Source of the DNA: DASVWH01 sp036389715
GTDB lineage: Bacteria > Acidobacteriota > Blastocatellia > Pyrinomonadales > Pyrinomonadaceae
Reading direction: 5' to 3'
DNA length: 17,304 nt
Assembly: GCA_036389715.1 (NCBI GenBank)
Contig: DASVWH010000066.1
Location: 1-17,304 of the forward strand
In this document: piece by piece, positions 6,027 to 12,934 of the stretch
How the letters are laid out: each line of letters starts with the position of its first letter
Numbering within the stretch: position 1 is the first letter of the stretch
Position numbers and translations under genes: made by a program
Notes under the pieces: generated by a model
Told to the model about the DNA's origin: nothing
Seen by the model: only the letters and a program-made list of their open reading frames with translations
Database searches by the model: none

Positions 6027-6825
6027 CCAGCATTTGGGCTATACGTTACGTGGCACAGGACAGGTCAAAGTTCCAACGCTTGGAGAAATGCGCCTAACGA
6101 TGCTGGAGCTTGGGCTAAGTACCGCACATATCATTGATAATTTGGGACAACCGACCGAATTTGGCAAGACACTTTTGGCCTATTTTGAGTTTCGCGCCGA
6201 CTTGCTGAATAACTATGTTAGGGTGCGTCTAATGGACGTAGCAAGAGCCAGAGAAACATTTGAAAGGCTGAAAGAAAAGCTCTGCCCAACGTGCCCACTT
6301 CCGATGAATAAGCAAAAGGACGAAAAGAAGGCGGCAGCGTATTTTACTGGCATCATAAACATGCTGATCGAGGCGAATGCTGAAGGCTTGCCCTGCAATT
6401 ATGATCCACACGAATTAACATCTGTAACTTTCAACGGCGCTCCTCTTCGCACATTAGCGCGCCGCGTTGATGGCGCTTTCACCAGCACGGTTAATCCGAT
6501 AGCTGTTTGGGAGATCAAAGAGTATTACTACACCACAACTTTTGGCAGTCGTGTAGCCGACGGTGTTTATGAAACGCTACTTGACGGAATGGAACTAGAA
6601 GAACTTCGGGAGCATGAGAAGATTGAGGTAAAACATTACCTAATGGTTGACGACTATAATACATGGTGGAACATGGGGCGTTCTTATCTCTGTCGGATTA
6701 TTGATATGCTTCACATGGGCTATATTGATGAAGCCTTATTCGGTTACGAAGTAGTTGAAAGATTGCCTGATATAGTCAAAGAATGGGTTAGCATAGAACA
6801 AGCGCGAGGACAACAAAAATTTTGA
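5962..6825 (+). CDS. putative type II restriction endonuclease, PD-(D/E)XK fold
   Basis: 287 residues, starting at the first ATG after an in-frame TGA (5959-5961), inside the 3' end of the HTH gene, so translation is probably coupled. The likely nuclease centre is D170 (RRVDGAF) with E184 and K186 (AVWEIKEYYY), the D...E-x-K arrangement of PD-(D/E)XK nucleases. A CPTCPLP segment at 108-114 has two Cys, but no full zinc site is visible. It would cut DNA lacking the partner methylation. Evidence is context (methyltransferase plus HTH neighbour) together with the motif; I do not recognise the subfamily or its specificity. Codon use is AT-rich like the rest of the cassette. The gene ends 13 bases before the attC. 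Confidence 0.82.
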   Translation: MKANGLFLNQPKPFWANVRSVSQHLGYTLRGTGQVKVPTLGEMRLTMLELGLSTAHIIDNLGQPTEFGKTLLAYFEFRADLLNNYVRVRLMDVARARETFERLKEKLCPTCPLPMNKQKDEKKAAAYFTGIINMLIEANAEGLPCNYDPHELTSVTFNGAPLRTLARRVDGAFTSTVNPIAVWEIKEYYYTTTFGSRVADGVYETLLDGMELEELREHEKIEVKHYLMVDDYNTWWNMGRSYLCRIIDMLHMGYIDEALFGYEVVERLPDIVKEWVSIEQARGQQKF

Positions 6826-6838
6826 TTTTCAATGCGCC

Positions 6839-6946
6839 ATCTAATAACTCATTGAACCCGACGCCTCGATAGCATTCTTTTCATGATGCCTCCTTACGTA
6901 GTAAATTGTCGCTGGCTCTAGGCGCGGCTTAATTCGGGCGTTAGAC
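6839..6946 (+). other. attC recombination site (59-base element)
   Basis: Left arm: ATCTAAT (R'', one base off RYYYAAC), then TCATTGAACCCGACGCC (L''). Right arm: GGCGCGGCTTAATTCGGGCG (L') and GTTAGAC (R', perfect GTTRRRY, 6940-6946). The inner arms pair as CGCC/GGCG and CCG/CGG with one unpaired A in the left arm, the same extrahelical base found in aadA-type attC sites, which this sequence closely resembles. The central loop is long, giving 108 bases overall, inside the normal range. Expected cleavage is between G6940 and T6941. This is the strongest evidence that the preceding genes form an integron cassette. Confidence 0.85.
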
Positions 6947-7002
6947 CGCGCCCCCGCCGTGCCATCTCCTTCGGCCCGGCTGTAGTGAAATACCTATGCT
7001 GG

Positions 7003-7042
7003 AAAAACTGCCCGGCCTTATCAATACCGGCACTGGCCGGGC
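7003..7042 (-). terminator. rho-independent terminator of the SnoaL-like gene
   Basis: On the minus strand GCCCGGCC (7042-7035) pairs perfectly with GGCCGGGC (7017-7010) and is followed by AGTTTTT. It begins 10 bases after the stop codon of the gene at 7052-7564. Confidence 0.8.
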
Positions 7043-7051
7043 GGCCGCTCG

Positions 7052-7564
7052 CTACTGGCGCGGCGCGCCCGGCCCCTCGTTGACCATCGTGTTATGAAAT
7101 GACGCGATCTTCCATTTACCGGCGTCTCTGGTCATGACCAAGGTCATCATCAAATCCCACTCACGAACGGTCTCACCCTGTTTCGTCTTGTTATGCCCCT
7201 GCACATGGACGAGCGCGATGTCAGGGCTCAAAAAACGAATCTGCTTGACCGCCAGATTGATGGTGGAATCCTTAAAGACGCTTTGAAACAGCCGCTGATG
7301 GCCTATCTCGTTAGCCTTGCGACCCTTAACGTAGAAGCCCGTGACAGCCACGTAGTCAGCATCTTCGGCGAATGGCTGGACGAACAGGGCCGCGCTTTTT
7401 GTATTCCAACCCTCTTGCACCTGCCTGACATTCTCGCGTATTGCGGCTTCGTCGGCCGATTGCCGTCCGGCGTCGGGCGCGACCTGCGCGCCGGTGCGAA
7501 GCAAGCAAACAGCAACGACGGCCAGAAGACCAAGCGCCAGAATACCTTTGTTAAGTGTCAGCAT
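7052..7564 (-). CDS. secreted SnoaL-like / DUF4440 (SgcJ/EcaC-type) protein, 170 aa
   Basis: The frame is open further up, but the ATG at 7562-7564 follows a GGGAAAAGAGATAAAGAG purine tract and starts a proper export signal (MLTLNKGILALGLLAVVAVCLL, written here only as residues 1 to about 22). The mature part from about residue 37 is a cystatin/NTF2-like cone fold of the SnoaL/DUF4440 type: an N-terminal helix EAAIRENVRQVQEGWN, then FAEDADYVAVTGFYVKGR, then strands IALVHVQGHNK and WDLMMTLVMTRDAGKWKIASFHNT. The final W-K-I-x-x-F-H-N pattern is characteristic. Members bind small molecules or are isomerase-like; the substrate here is unknown. It stands alone and has its own strong terminator. 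It lies just right of the attC but has chromosomal base composition. Confidence 0.85.
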   Translation of the reverse strand: MLTLNKGILALGLLAVVAVCLLRTGAQVAPDAGRQSADEAAIRENVRQVQEGWNTKSAALFVQPFAEDADYVAVTGFYVKGRKANEIGHQRLFQSVFKDSTINLAVKQIRFLSPDIALVHVQGHNKTKQGETVREWDLMMTLVMTRDAGKWKIASFHNTMVNEGPGAPRQ

Positions 7565-8072
7565 CTCTTTATCTCTTTTCCCTTCATCTGCAGACTGTTT
7601 TATCCGTGTGCCCTGAGCGAAGCGCACGAGGCCGGAATCAACCGGAGCCGGGCGCGCACAACAGCGCACAGCATACTCTGGATTCCGGGATGATGAAAGA
7701 GATGCTGCTGCTTTTGCCAGTGCCGGAAGGGTCTAATTGCCGCAAGCCTGTGTGAGGCTCAACGGTGAGGAGGAAAAGAGAGGCTCGGACCTCCGAAATC
7801 CGACACCTCATCGAGCCGGAGTGCGGCTTTCATTCGTTGGATTGGATGTCCGGGACGCTGAATTCGCGCCCGGTTAATTCCGGCGTCAGATGCGCCGCTT
7901 CAGTTAATCGTTCAATTCCTGGGTTCCGTCTTCGAGCCGGACGGGGGCCCTTTGAGTGTTCGTGAGAGGTTTCTTTGCGTGCGGTGGCCGCAGCGAGTGC
8001 AAATTTCTCTCCCGGATTCGTTCATTCTGTCGTGCATCTCGCACGCCTAACCCTTTGTAGAGGAGAGCTTCG
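7565..8072. other. gene-free stretch with an inverted repeat and attC-like 3' half
   Basis: About 500 bases without a convincing gene; the open frames here are short, lack ribosome sites or overlap better genes. It must hold the promoters of the minus-strand DUF4440 gene and the plus-strand membrane operon, but no clear -35/-10 pair is seen. It contains the inverted repeat described separately and a small AGCCT/AGGCT hairpin at 7745-7759. The ribosome site GAGGAG before 8073 lies at its right end. Confidence 0.4.
7632..7891. repeat. inverted repeat CCGGAATCAACCGG / CCGGTTAATTCCGG
   Basis: CCGGAATCAACCGG (7632-7645) matches the reverse complement of CCGGTTAATTCCGG (7870-7883) at 13 of 14 positions, and both are flanked on the inner side by GGCGCG/CGCGCC-type sequence. 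The right arm continues GCGTCAGAT, resembling the L'-R' half of the nearby attC (GGCTTAATTCGGGCGTTAGAC) with a one-base change in the core. The 260-base span is too long for a normal attC, so a decayed or composite site is possible. Confidence 0.35.
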
Positions 8073-8681
8073 ATGAAAAGATGGTTGAAATTTTTGCTGG
8101 CTGCCGCGATAGCTTTAACCGCCGCCGCGCCCGTCCTGGCCGATATAGCGCTTCCGTCCCCTTCGCCGCAGAAACAGAGCCGGAAGAGCGAGGGCAGCGA
8201 GCGCCGCGCGCCGCAGTCGCGGATGACCGTCCTGGTCGAGGATGGCGCGAGGGAAGCGCGCCTCGAAATCCCACAGAGCCTGCTCGGGCAACTGCGTGCG
8301 GAGGCCGTTGAGAACAGCTCCTCCGGCATGGCCGCCACGACCGGCATGGGGCTGCCGCCGTTGCAGACCATCATGATGGGCCTCTTTCTTTCACTCTCGG
8401 TCGTGATGGGCGGCGTCTATCTCCTGCGCTCGCGCCGGAAGGCCTGGAGCCAGGGCGCGGCCGTCTCCGTCGCCGCGCTCCTGCTGACGGCCGCAGCCAC
8501 CAGCGTCGCCATAGCCAACGCCGTCGCCATCTACTCGCCCCCTGCGCTCGACCCCGGCAGCCTGCCGCGCGCCGCCCCGTCCGGCGAGACCCTCAACGGT
8601 AATGTCAGGCTCGTCGTCGCGCCGGAAGGCTCGCAGATCAGGCTGGTCGTCCCGAAGCACGCGAAAGCGCCCGGCGAATAA
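8073..8681 (+). CDS. exported membrane-anchored hypothetical protein, 202 aa
   Basis: The ATG follows GAGGAG with a good gap. Residues 1-23 are a signal peptide (cut likely after VLA). Residues 24-97 are Ser/Pro/Arg-rich with a short beta-like motif TVLVEDGAREARLEIP. Two membrane segments follow at about 98-117 and 129-154, then a tail of about 48 residues with a second similar motif, NVRLVVAPEGSQIRLVVPK. The N- and C-terminal motifs may be related and would be on the same side of the membrane. I recognise no family. It is the first gene of a three-gene operon: the next ATG is one base after its stop codon, so translation is coupled. Likely role: accessory component of a membrane assembly with the following two proteins, by context only. 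Confidence 0.75.
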   Translation: MKRWLKFLLAAAIALTAAAPVLADIALPSPSPQKQSRKSEGSERRAPQSRMTVLVEDGAREARLEIPQSLLGQLRAEAVENSSSGMAATTGMGLPPLQTIMMGLFLSLSVVMGGVYLLRSRRKAWSQGAAVSVAALLLTAAATSVAIANAVAIYSPPALDPGSLPRAAPSGETLNGNVRLVVAPEGSQIRLVVPKHAKAPGE

Positions 8682-8682
8682 G

Positions 8683-9768
8683 ATGGAAGAGGTCTTTAAC
8701 CAGCAGAGAACGATTCTCAACCGGCAGAGAACCGCTCACGACCGGCAAGGAACGGCTCTTGACGGGCGGCGAGCGATTTTCTCGACAGGGCGGGAGCGGG
8801 CGGCGCTGCCCTTTGTTCTCTCCTGCCTGGGACTGATGAGCGTGGCGGCGCTCCTGGCCGGGTTACTGCCGCTCCAATTCTCGGTCTTGACGGTCTTTCT
8901 CTTCGCAGGGCCGCATAACTGGATGGAGCTTCGCTACTTCGCCGCGAGTATGCCGGTCGGCCTCGGCAAGTCGCGCAACTTCTTCGCGGTGGCTATCGGC
9001 GGGGCGCTCATCCTGACGGCAGCCTACGCCGCGCTGCCGCGCGTGGCCGGGATGGCCGCCTGGACAGACGGCGATTGGCGGACCGGCGTTGCCGCCTGGA
9101 ACAGCCTGCTGGTCGGCTGGATAGCCCTGCTGGCCCGGATACGCGCACGCCAGACCTCGCGCCGTGATTGGTCCTGGACAGTGCCCGTCGCCTGCCTCCT
9201 GCTGGCCGTCAACTGGTATGCGCCGCTCCTCTTTTCACTCTCGTTCGTCTACCTGCACCCGCTGATGGCGCTCTGGTTCCTGGACCGCCAGCTGCGCCGC
9301 AGCCGCCCGCAGTGGCTCAAGGGCTATCATCTCTGCCTGGCGCTCCTGCCCGTGCTGATTCTCCTGCTCTGGACGCAGCTCCGGGGCTCGGCGTCGCTGG
9401 CCGCCGACGGTGCGCTGGCGACGCGCATCACGGCGCACGCGGGCGCGGGCCTCCTGCCCGGAGTCTCAAGCCACCTGCTGGTCTCGACGCACGTTTTCCT
9501 GGAGATGACGCACTACGGCGTCTGGCTGCTGGCGCTGCCCATCCTGGGGATGCGGAGCGCGCCCTGGCGACTGAAGAGCATCCCGCTCGTCCGGCATCGC
9601 AGGGGCTGGCCGCGCCTGACACGCGCCGTCCTCGTCGCGGGGGCGTTCGTCGTCCTCCTGCTCTGGGTGGCGTTCCTGGCCGATTACCCTGCGACGCGCG
9701 ACCTCTATTTCACGGTCGCGATGATGCACGTCCTGGCCGAAGTGCCCTTCATCCTGCGAATGCTCTGA
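8683..9768 (+). CDS. polytopic membrane protein with N-terminal heptad repeats, 361 aa
   Basis: The start is the ATG at 8683, one base after the preceding stop codon; the longer frame from 8602 overlaps that gene and is rejected. Residues 6-33 are four seven-residue repeats (NQQRTIL, NRQRTAH, DRQGTAL, DGRRAIF), encoded by a 21-bp tandem repeat. About 8 hydrophobic segments follow (roughly 42-62, 64-76, 101-120, 139-152, 166-186, 187-200, 215-231, 311-333, plus a last one near 341-358). Histidines recur within or near them: PHNWMELRYF (78-87), YLHPLMALWFLDR (190-202), STHVFLEMTHYGVW (268-281), MMHVLAEVPF (347-356). Such a pattern can bind a metal or haem, but no known family is recognised. It is 12 bases upstream of the next membrane gene. 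Confidence 0.78.
   Translation: MEEVFNQQRTILNRQRTAHDRQGTALDGRRAIFSTGRERAALPFVLSCLGLMSVAALLAGLLPLQFSVLTVFLFAGPHNWMELRYFAASMPVGLGKSRNFFAVAIGGALILTAAYAALPRVAGMAAWTDGDWRTGVAAWNSLLVGWIALLARIRARQTSRRDWSWTVPVACLLLAVNWYAPLLFSLSFVYLHPLMALWFLDRQLRRSRPQWLKGYHLCLALLPVLILLLWTQLRGSASLAADGALATRITAHAGAGLLPGVSSHLLVSTHVFLEMTHYGVWLLALPILGMRSAPWRLKSIPLVRHRRGWPRLTRAVLVAGAFVVLLLWVAFLADYPATRDLYFTVAMMHVLAEVPFILRML
8698..8781 (+). repeat. 21-bp in-frame tandem repeat, four copies
   Basis: The units start at 8698, 8719, 8740 and 8761; for example AACCGGCAGAGAACCGCTCA plus one base for unit two. They share the pattern (A/G)AC-CGGCA-(A/G)-(A/G)GAAC-G and decay in the fourth copy. They encode the heptads at the start of the 361-aa membrane protein. 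Confidence 0.8.
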
Positions 9769-9780
9769 GAGACGGCCGAG

Positions 9781-10176
9781 ATGAACGCACCCAATCCCTG
9801 GTTCTTCCTGCTCGCGGGCTACCTCTTCACTGTGATGATCGAGACGCCCGTGTTGCTGATAGGGCTCTCGTCGCGCCATCCCTTCAGGCGCAGGCTCTTT
9901 GCCGGGCTCTGGCTGACGGCCTGCACCTATCCCATCGTCATCATCGTCCTGCCCGCACTCTTCGCGGGCGCGTCGCGCGGCCTCTATCTCTGGGTCGCGG
10001 AAATCTTCGCGCCCGTGGCCGAATGCGCACTCTTCCGGCTGGCCTTCGGCGAGCGCAGCGAGCGCGGGCGCGCCTCTATGTGGCGCGATTTCGCCGCCAT
10101 CATCCTCGCCAACCTGGCCTCTTTCGGCCTGGGCGAAGTGATGAACGCTTACGAGTGGTTCGGATTGCTCGGCTAG
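9781..10176 (+). CDS. small integral membrane protein, 131 aa
   Basis: Third gene of the membrane operon, starting 12 bases after the previous stop codon; a GAGACGGCCGAG stretch gives only a weak ribosome site, fitting coupled translation. Four hydrophobic segments are visible (about 7-28, 42-63, 66-86 and 103-120). A conserved-looking E21 lies in the first membrane segment (VMIETPVLLIGL), then SRHPFRRRLFAGLWLTACTYPIV, with a positively charged loop after segment one. E78 and H33 may be functional. No family is named. Convergent with the YdeP-like gene. It probably forms a membrane complex with the two preceding proteins, by context only. Confidence 0.75.
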   Translation: MNAPNPWFFLLAGYLFTVMIETPVLLIGLSSRHPFRRRLFAGLWLTACTYPIVIIVLPALFAGASRGLYLWVAEIFAPVAECALFRLAFGERSERGRASMWRDFAAIILANLASFGLGEVMNAYEWFGLLG

Positions 10177-10272
10177 CGAGCGCGCGCGTCGCAATCAGGG
10201 GAACGCGTTAGCTGGTGATTAGTCAGTGAGAAGAGTGCTTCAGTCTATCGCGCCGTCGGGGTCAGACTCGGA

Positions 10273-12774
10273 CTACGGCTCTGCTGAAGGGCGGATGCTG
10301 ATAATGACGGACTTGGAGGCGGGCGTATTGCTCTTCTCGGCGACGCTCCCGAGCGGGACGAGCACGTTGGCCTCTGGAAAGTAGGTCGCGGCCGAGCGGC
10401 GCGGGATGCTGTAGGCGACGACCGTGAAGCGGCGCGCGATGCGCTCCTGGCCCTCGAAGTGGCTCGTCAGGTCAACGGCCTGGCCCGCGACCAGCCCGGC
10501 CTCGCGGATGTCTTCCGCGTTGAGAAAAACGACGCGTCGCCCGCCCCGGATGCCGCGATAACGATCATCGAGCCCGTAGATGGTCGTGTTGAATTGATCG
10601 TGGCTGCGGATGGTCATCATCAGGTACTGCCCCGGCTCAAGACTGTGACGCGGAAGCTCATGGACGGTGAAAACGGCGCGGCCCGTCTTAGTCTGAAAGC
10701 GTCCCTCGCGCGCCAGGTTCGGCAGGTAGAAACCGCCCGGCACGCGCACACGCCGGTTGTAATCCTCAAAGCCCGGAATCACCCTCTCGATCAGATCGCG
10801 GATGCGGTCATAGTCGACCGCCAGCGCCGTCCAGTCCGGGCCGCCATTGTGGCCAAGGGTCGCGGCCGCGACGCGCGCGATGATGGCCGGCTCGCTCAGG
10901 AGATGCGGCGAGGCCGGTTCCAACTGCCCGCGCGAAGCCTGCACGACGCCCATCGAATTCTCGGAGCTGACGAATTGCGGCCCTCCGGCCTGCACGTCCC
11001 TTTCCGTGCGGCCCAGGCAGGGCAGAATCAGCGCCTGCTCGCCCGTGATGAGGTGCGCGCGGTTGAGCTTGGTCGAAATTTGGACGGTCAGCCTGCAACG
11101 CCCGAGCGCCGCGGCCGTGTACTCCGTGTCGGGCGTCGCCGAGAGAAAATTACCGCCGAGCGCAAAGAAGATTTTGGCCTGGCCCGCGTGCATCGCCTTG
11201 ATCGCCTCGACCGTGTCGTAGCCGTGATGACGCGGCGGCTCAAACCCCAGCTCCCTTGAGAGGCTGTCGAGAAAGGCTGCGGTCGGGCGTTCCCAGATGC
11301 CCATCGTCCGGTCGCCCTGGACGTTGCTGTGGCCGCGCACGGGACAAGCGCCGGCGCCGGGCTTGCCCATCTGGCCGCGCAGCAGCAGCAGGTTGACGAT
11401 CTCCTGGATGTTGGAGACGGCGTTTTTGTGCTGCGTCAGTCCCATCGCCCAGCAGCAGATGGTGCGCTCGGACCGCATCATGATTTCCGCGGCCCGGCGT
11501 ATCTGCTCTCGCTCGATGCCGCTCTGCTCGACTATCTCTTCCCAACGGACTTCCCGCAGGGCGCGTGCGAACTCCGCAAAGCCGCTCGTCCGCTCCTTGA
11601 TGAAGCCCTGGTCCAGAACTTCGCCGGGGCGGCGCTCTTCTTCCTCCAGCATCTCCTTCATGATGCCCTTGAGGAGCGCCACGTCGCCGTTGATGCGCAC
11701 CTGTAGAAAGAGGTCTGCGAGCTCGGTCCCGCGGCCCATCATCCCGAAGATTTCCTGCGGGTGCTTGAAACGCGTCGTCCCGACTTCCGGCAGCGGATTG
11801 ACGTGCACTATCAGGCAGCCGCGCCGCTTGGCCCTTTGCAGCGCCGTCAGCATCCGCGGGTGATTCGTTCCCGGATTCTGGCCGATGACGAAGATGGCTT
11901 CGGCCAGGTCGAAATCTTCGAGCGTGACCGTCCCTTTGCCGATGCCGATGGTCTCGGTCAGCGCAGAGCCGCTCGACTCGTGGCACATGTTCGAGCAGTC
12001 GGGCAGGTTATTCGTCCCGAACCGGCGGACGAACAACTGGTAGAGGAAGGCCGCTTCGTTGCTCGCGCGTCCCGAAGTGTAGAAGACAGCTTCGTCGGGC
12101 GAGGCCAGCGCGTTGAGTTCTCCGGCGATGAGCGCACATGCCTCGTCCCATGTGACGGGCTCGTAGTGCGTGCCGCCCTTCCTGAGCAGCAGCGGGTGCG
12201 TCAGGCGTCCCTGTTTGCCAAGCCAGTAATCGGAGCGCAGCGAGAGCTCCTCGACGCTCCACCTCTGGAAGAACTCGGGCGTGACGCGCCTGGTCGTCGC
12301 TTCTTCGGCGACGGCCTTCGCGCCGTTCTCGCAGAACTCTGCGGCCGAACGCTCGCCGTCCGGCTCCGGCCAGGCGCAGCCCGGACAATCGAAGCCCTCT
12401 TTCTGATTGACCGCGAGCAGTGTCTTGAGACTGCGACGGACGCCCATCTCGTCCCAGGCGTGCTTCATCGTCGAGAGAATCGCCGGAACCCCGCCCGCGA
12501 CCCGGCCCGCCTGCCCGATGCGAATGCTCCCGTTTTCCGGCGGCGGTTGGGCGCGGATTGCTCCCGCGCCATGAGCTGTTGCGGGATGCGCGTCGAGCTG
12601 GCCGGGCCCGGCGGAATCGTCGCCGCCGGGAGAGGGAGCGCCGCTCTCTCCAAGGCCGCTGCCCGGCTCGGTCGGGTGCTTCGCCGGATTGTAATGTGTC
12701 GGCTGCGCGGCGCTCGCCGCGTTCGCCGCCGCATTCGTCTCTTCGACCCGATTCAGCTGCTGCTCTTTACTCAT
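10273..12774 (-). CDS. ydeP: FdhF/YdeP-family molybdopterin oxidoreductase, 833 aa
   Basis: A member of the molybdopterin-dependent formate-dehydrogenase-like family. The redox substrate of YdeP is not established; E. coli ydeP is linked to acid resistance. Visible family marks: FDCPGCAWPEPDG (128-140) with C130, C133 and C148 (FCENGAKA) as probable Fe-S ligands; KGGTHYEPVTWDEA (199-212); YTSGRASNEAA; SNMCHESSGSALTETIGIGKGTV; GQNPGTNHPRML; RGHSNVQGDRTMGIWERP; and a C-terminal dinucleotide-binding region beginning near YLMMTIRSHDQFNTTIYG. It has an N-terminal extension of about 75-80 residues rich in Ala, Pro and Gly, with no twin-arginine signal, so it is cytoplasmic. The ATG at 12772-12774 follows GGAAGG with a 6-base gap. 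It is divergent from the PPOX-fold gene. The long antisense frames across it are GC shadows. Confidence 0.92.
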   Translation of the reverse strand: MSKEQQLNRVEETNAAANAASAAQPTHYNPAKHPTEPGSGLGESGAPSPGGDDSAGPGQLDAHPATAHGAGAIRAQPPPENGSIRIGQAGRVAGGVPAILSTMKHAWDEMGVRRSLKTLLAVNQKEGFDCPGCAWPEPDGERSAAEFCENGAKAVAEEATTRRVTPEFFQRWSVEELSLRSDYWLGKQGRLTHPLLLRKGGTHYEPVTWDEACALIAGELNALASPDEAVFYTSGRASNEAAFLYQLFVRRFGTNNLPDCSNMCHESSGSALTETIGIGKGTVTLEDFDLAEAIFVIGQNPGTNHPRMLTALQRAKRRGCLIVHVNPLPEVGTTRFKHPQEIFGMMGRGTELADLFLQVRINGDVALLKGIMKEMLEEEERRPGEVLDQGFIKERTSGFAEFARALREVRWEEIVEQSGIEREQIRRAAEIMMRSERTICCWAMGLTQHKNAVSNIQEIVNLLLLRGQMGKPGAGACPVRGHSNVQGDRTMGIWERPTAAFLDSLSRELGFEPPRHHGYDTVEAIKAMHAGQAKIFFALGGNFLSATPDTEYTAAALGRCRLTVQISTKLNRAHLITGEQALILPCLGRTERDVQAGGPQFVSSENSMGVVQASRGQLEPASPHLLSEPAIIARVAAATLGHNGGPDWTALAVDYDRIRDLIERVIPGFEDYNRRVRVPGGFYLPNLAREGRFQTKTGRAVFTVHELPRHSLEPGQYLMMTIRSHDQFNTTIYGLDDRYRGIRGGRRVVFLNAEDIREAGLVAGQAVDLTSHFEGQERIARRFTVVAYSIPRRSAATYFPEANVLVPLGSVAEKSNTPASKSVIISIRPSAEP

Positions 12775-12934
12775 CGCAAGCCTTCCGCAGGCAAACCCTC
12801 TCTTTGTGTCATGATGGGCTGCTTAATTCTACAGCATTTGGCGTGCGCGTCATTAGTCTGCCGGAGAGATTTAGCGCGGGCCTGGAAGCGGGCGGCCCGG
12901 AGGTTGTAGGATCAGGGGCAGGGGAGGCTTTGAG

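Larger units (their letters stand above)
4698..6940 (+). mobile_element. integron-type gene cassette carrying a type II restriction-modification system
   Basis: The segment between the two GTT cleavage points (4697/4698 and 6940/6941) holds three genes: adenine methyltransferase (-), controller-type HTH protein (+) and PD-(D/E)XK endonuclease (+). Base use changes sharply at both ends, from GC-rich chromosome to AT-rich cassette with many AAA/TTT codons. The endonuclease stop codon lies 13 bases before the right attC, the tight packing typical of cassettes. Restriction-modification genes are known cargo of integron arrays. No integron integrase is present in the window, so it must have moved with an integrase supplied elsewhere. 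Cassette identity rests mainly on the right attC. The alternative is an island bounded by related inverted repeats and moved by another mechanism. Confidence 0.65.

Noticed and set aside
7908..7926. GTTCAATTCC as a T-loop of a tRNA
   Set aside because: No acceptor, D-arm or anticodon arm can be drawn around it.
9168..10211. 347-codon plus-strand frame over the membrane operon
   Set aside because: It lies across two genes with clear membrane-protein character, is Ala/Arg/Pro-rich and has no ribosome site. This is typical of an out-of-frame shadow in GC-rich DNA.
11761..12909. 382-codon plus-strand frame antisense to the YdeP-like gene
   Set aside because: The opposite strand carries strong YdeP family motifs throughout; the antisense product is Arg-rich and without recognisable domain.
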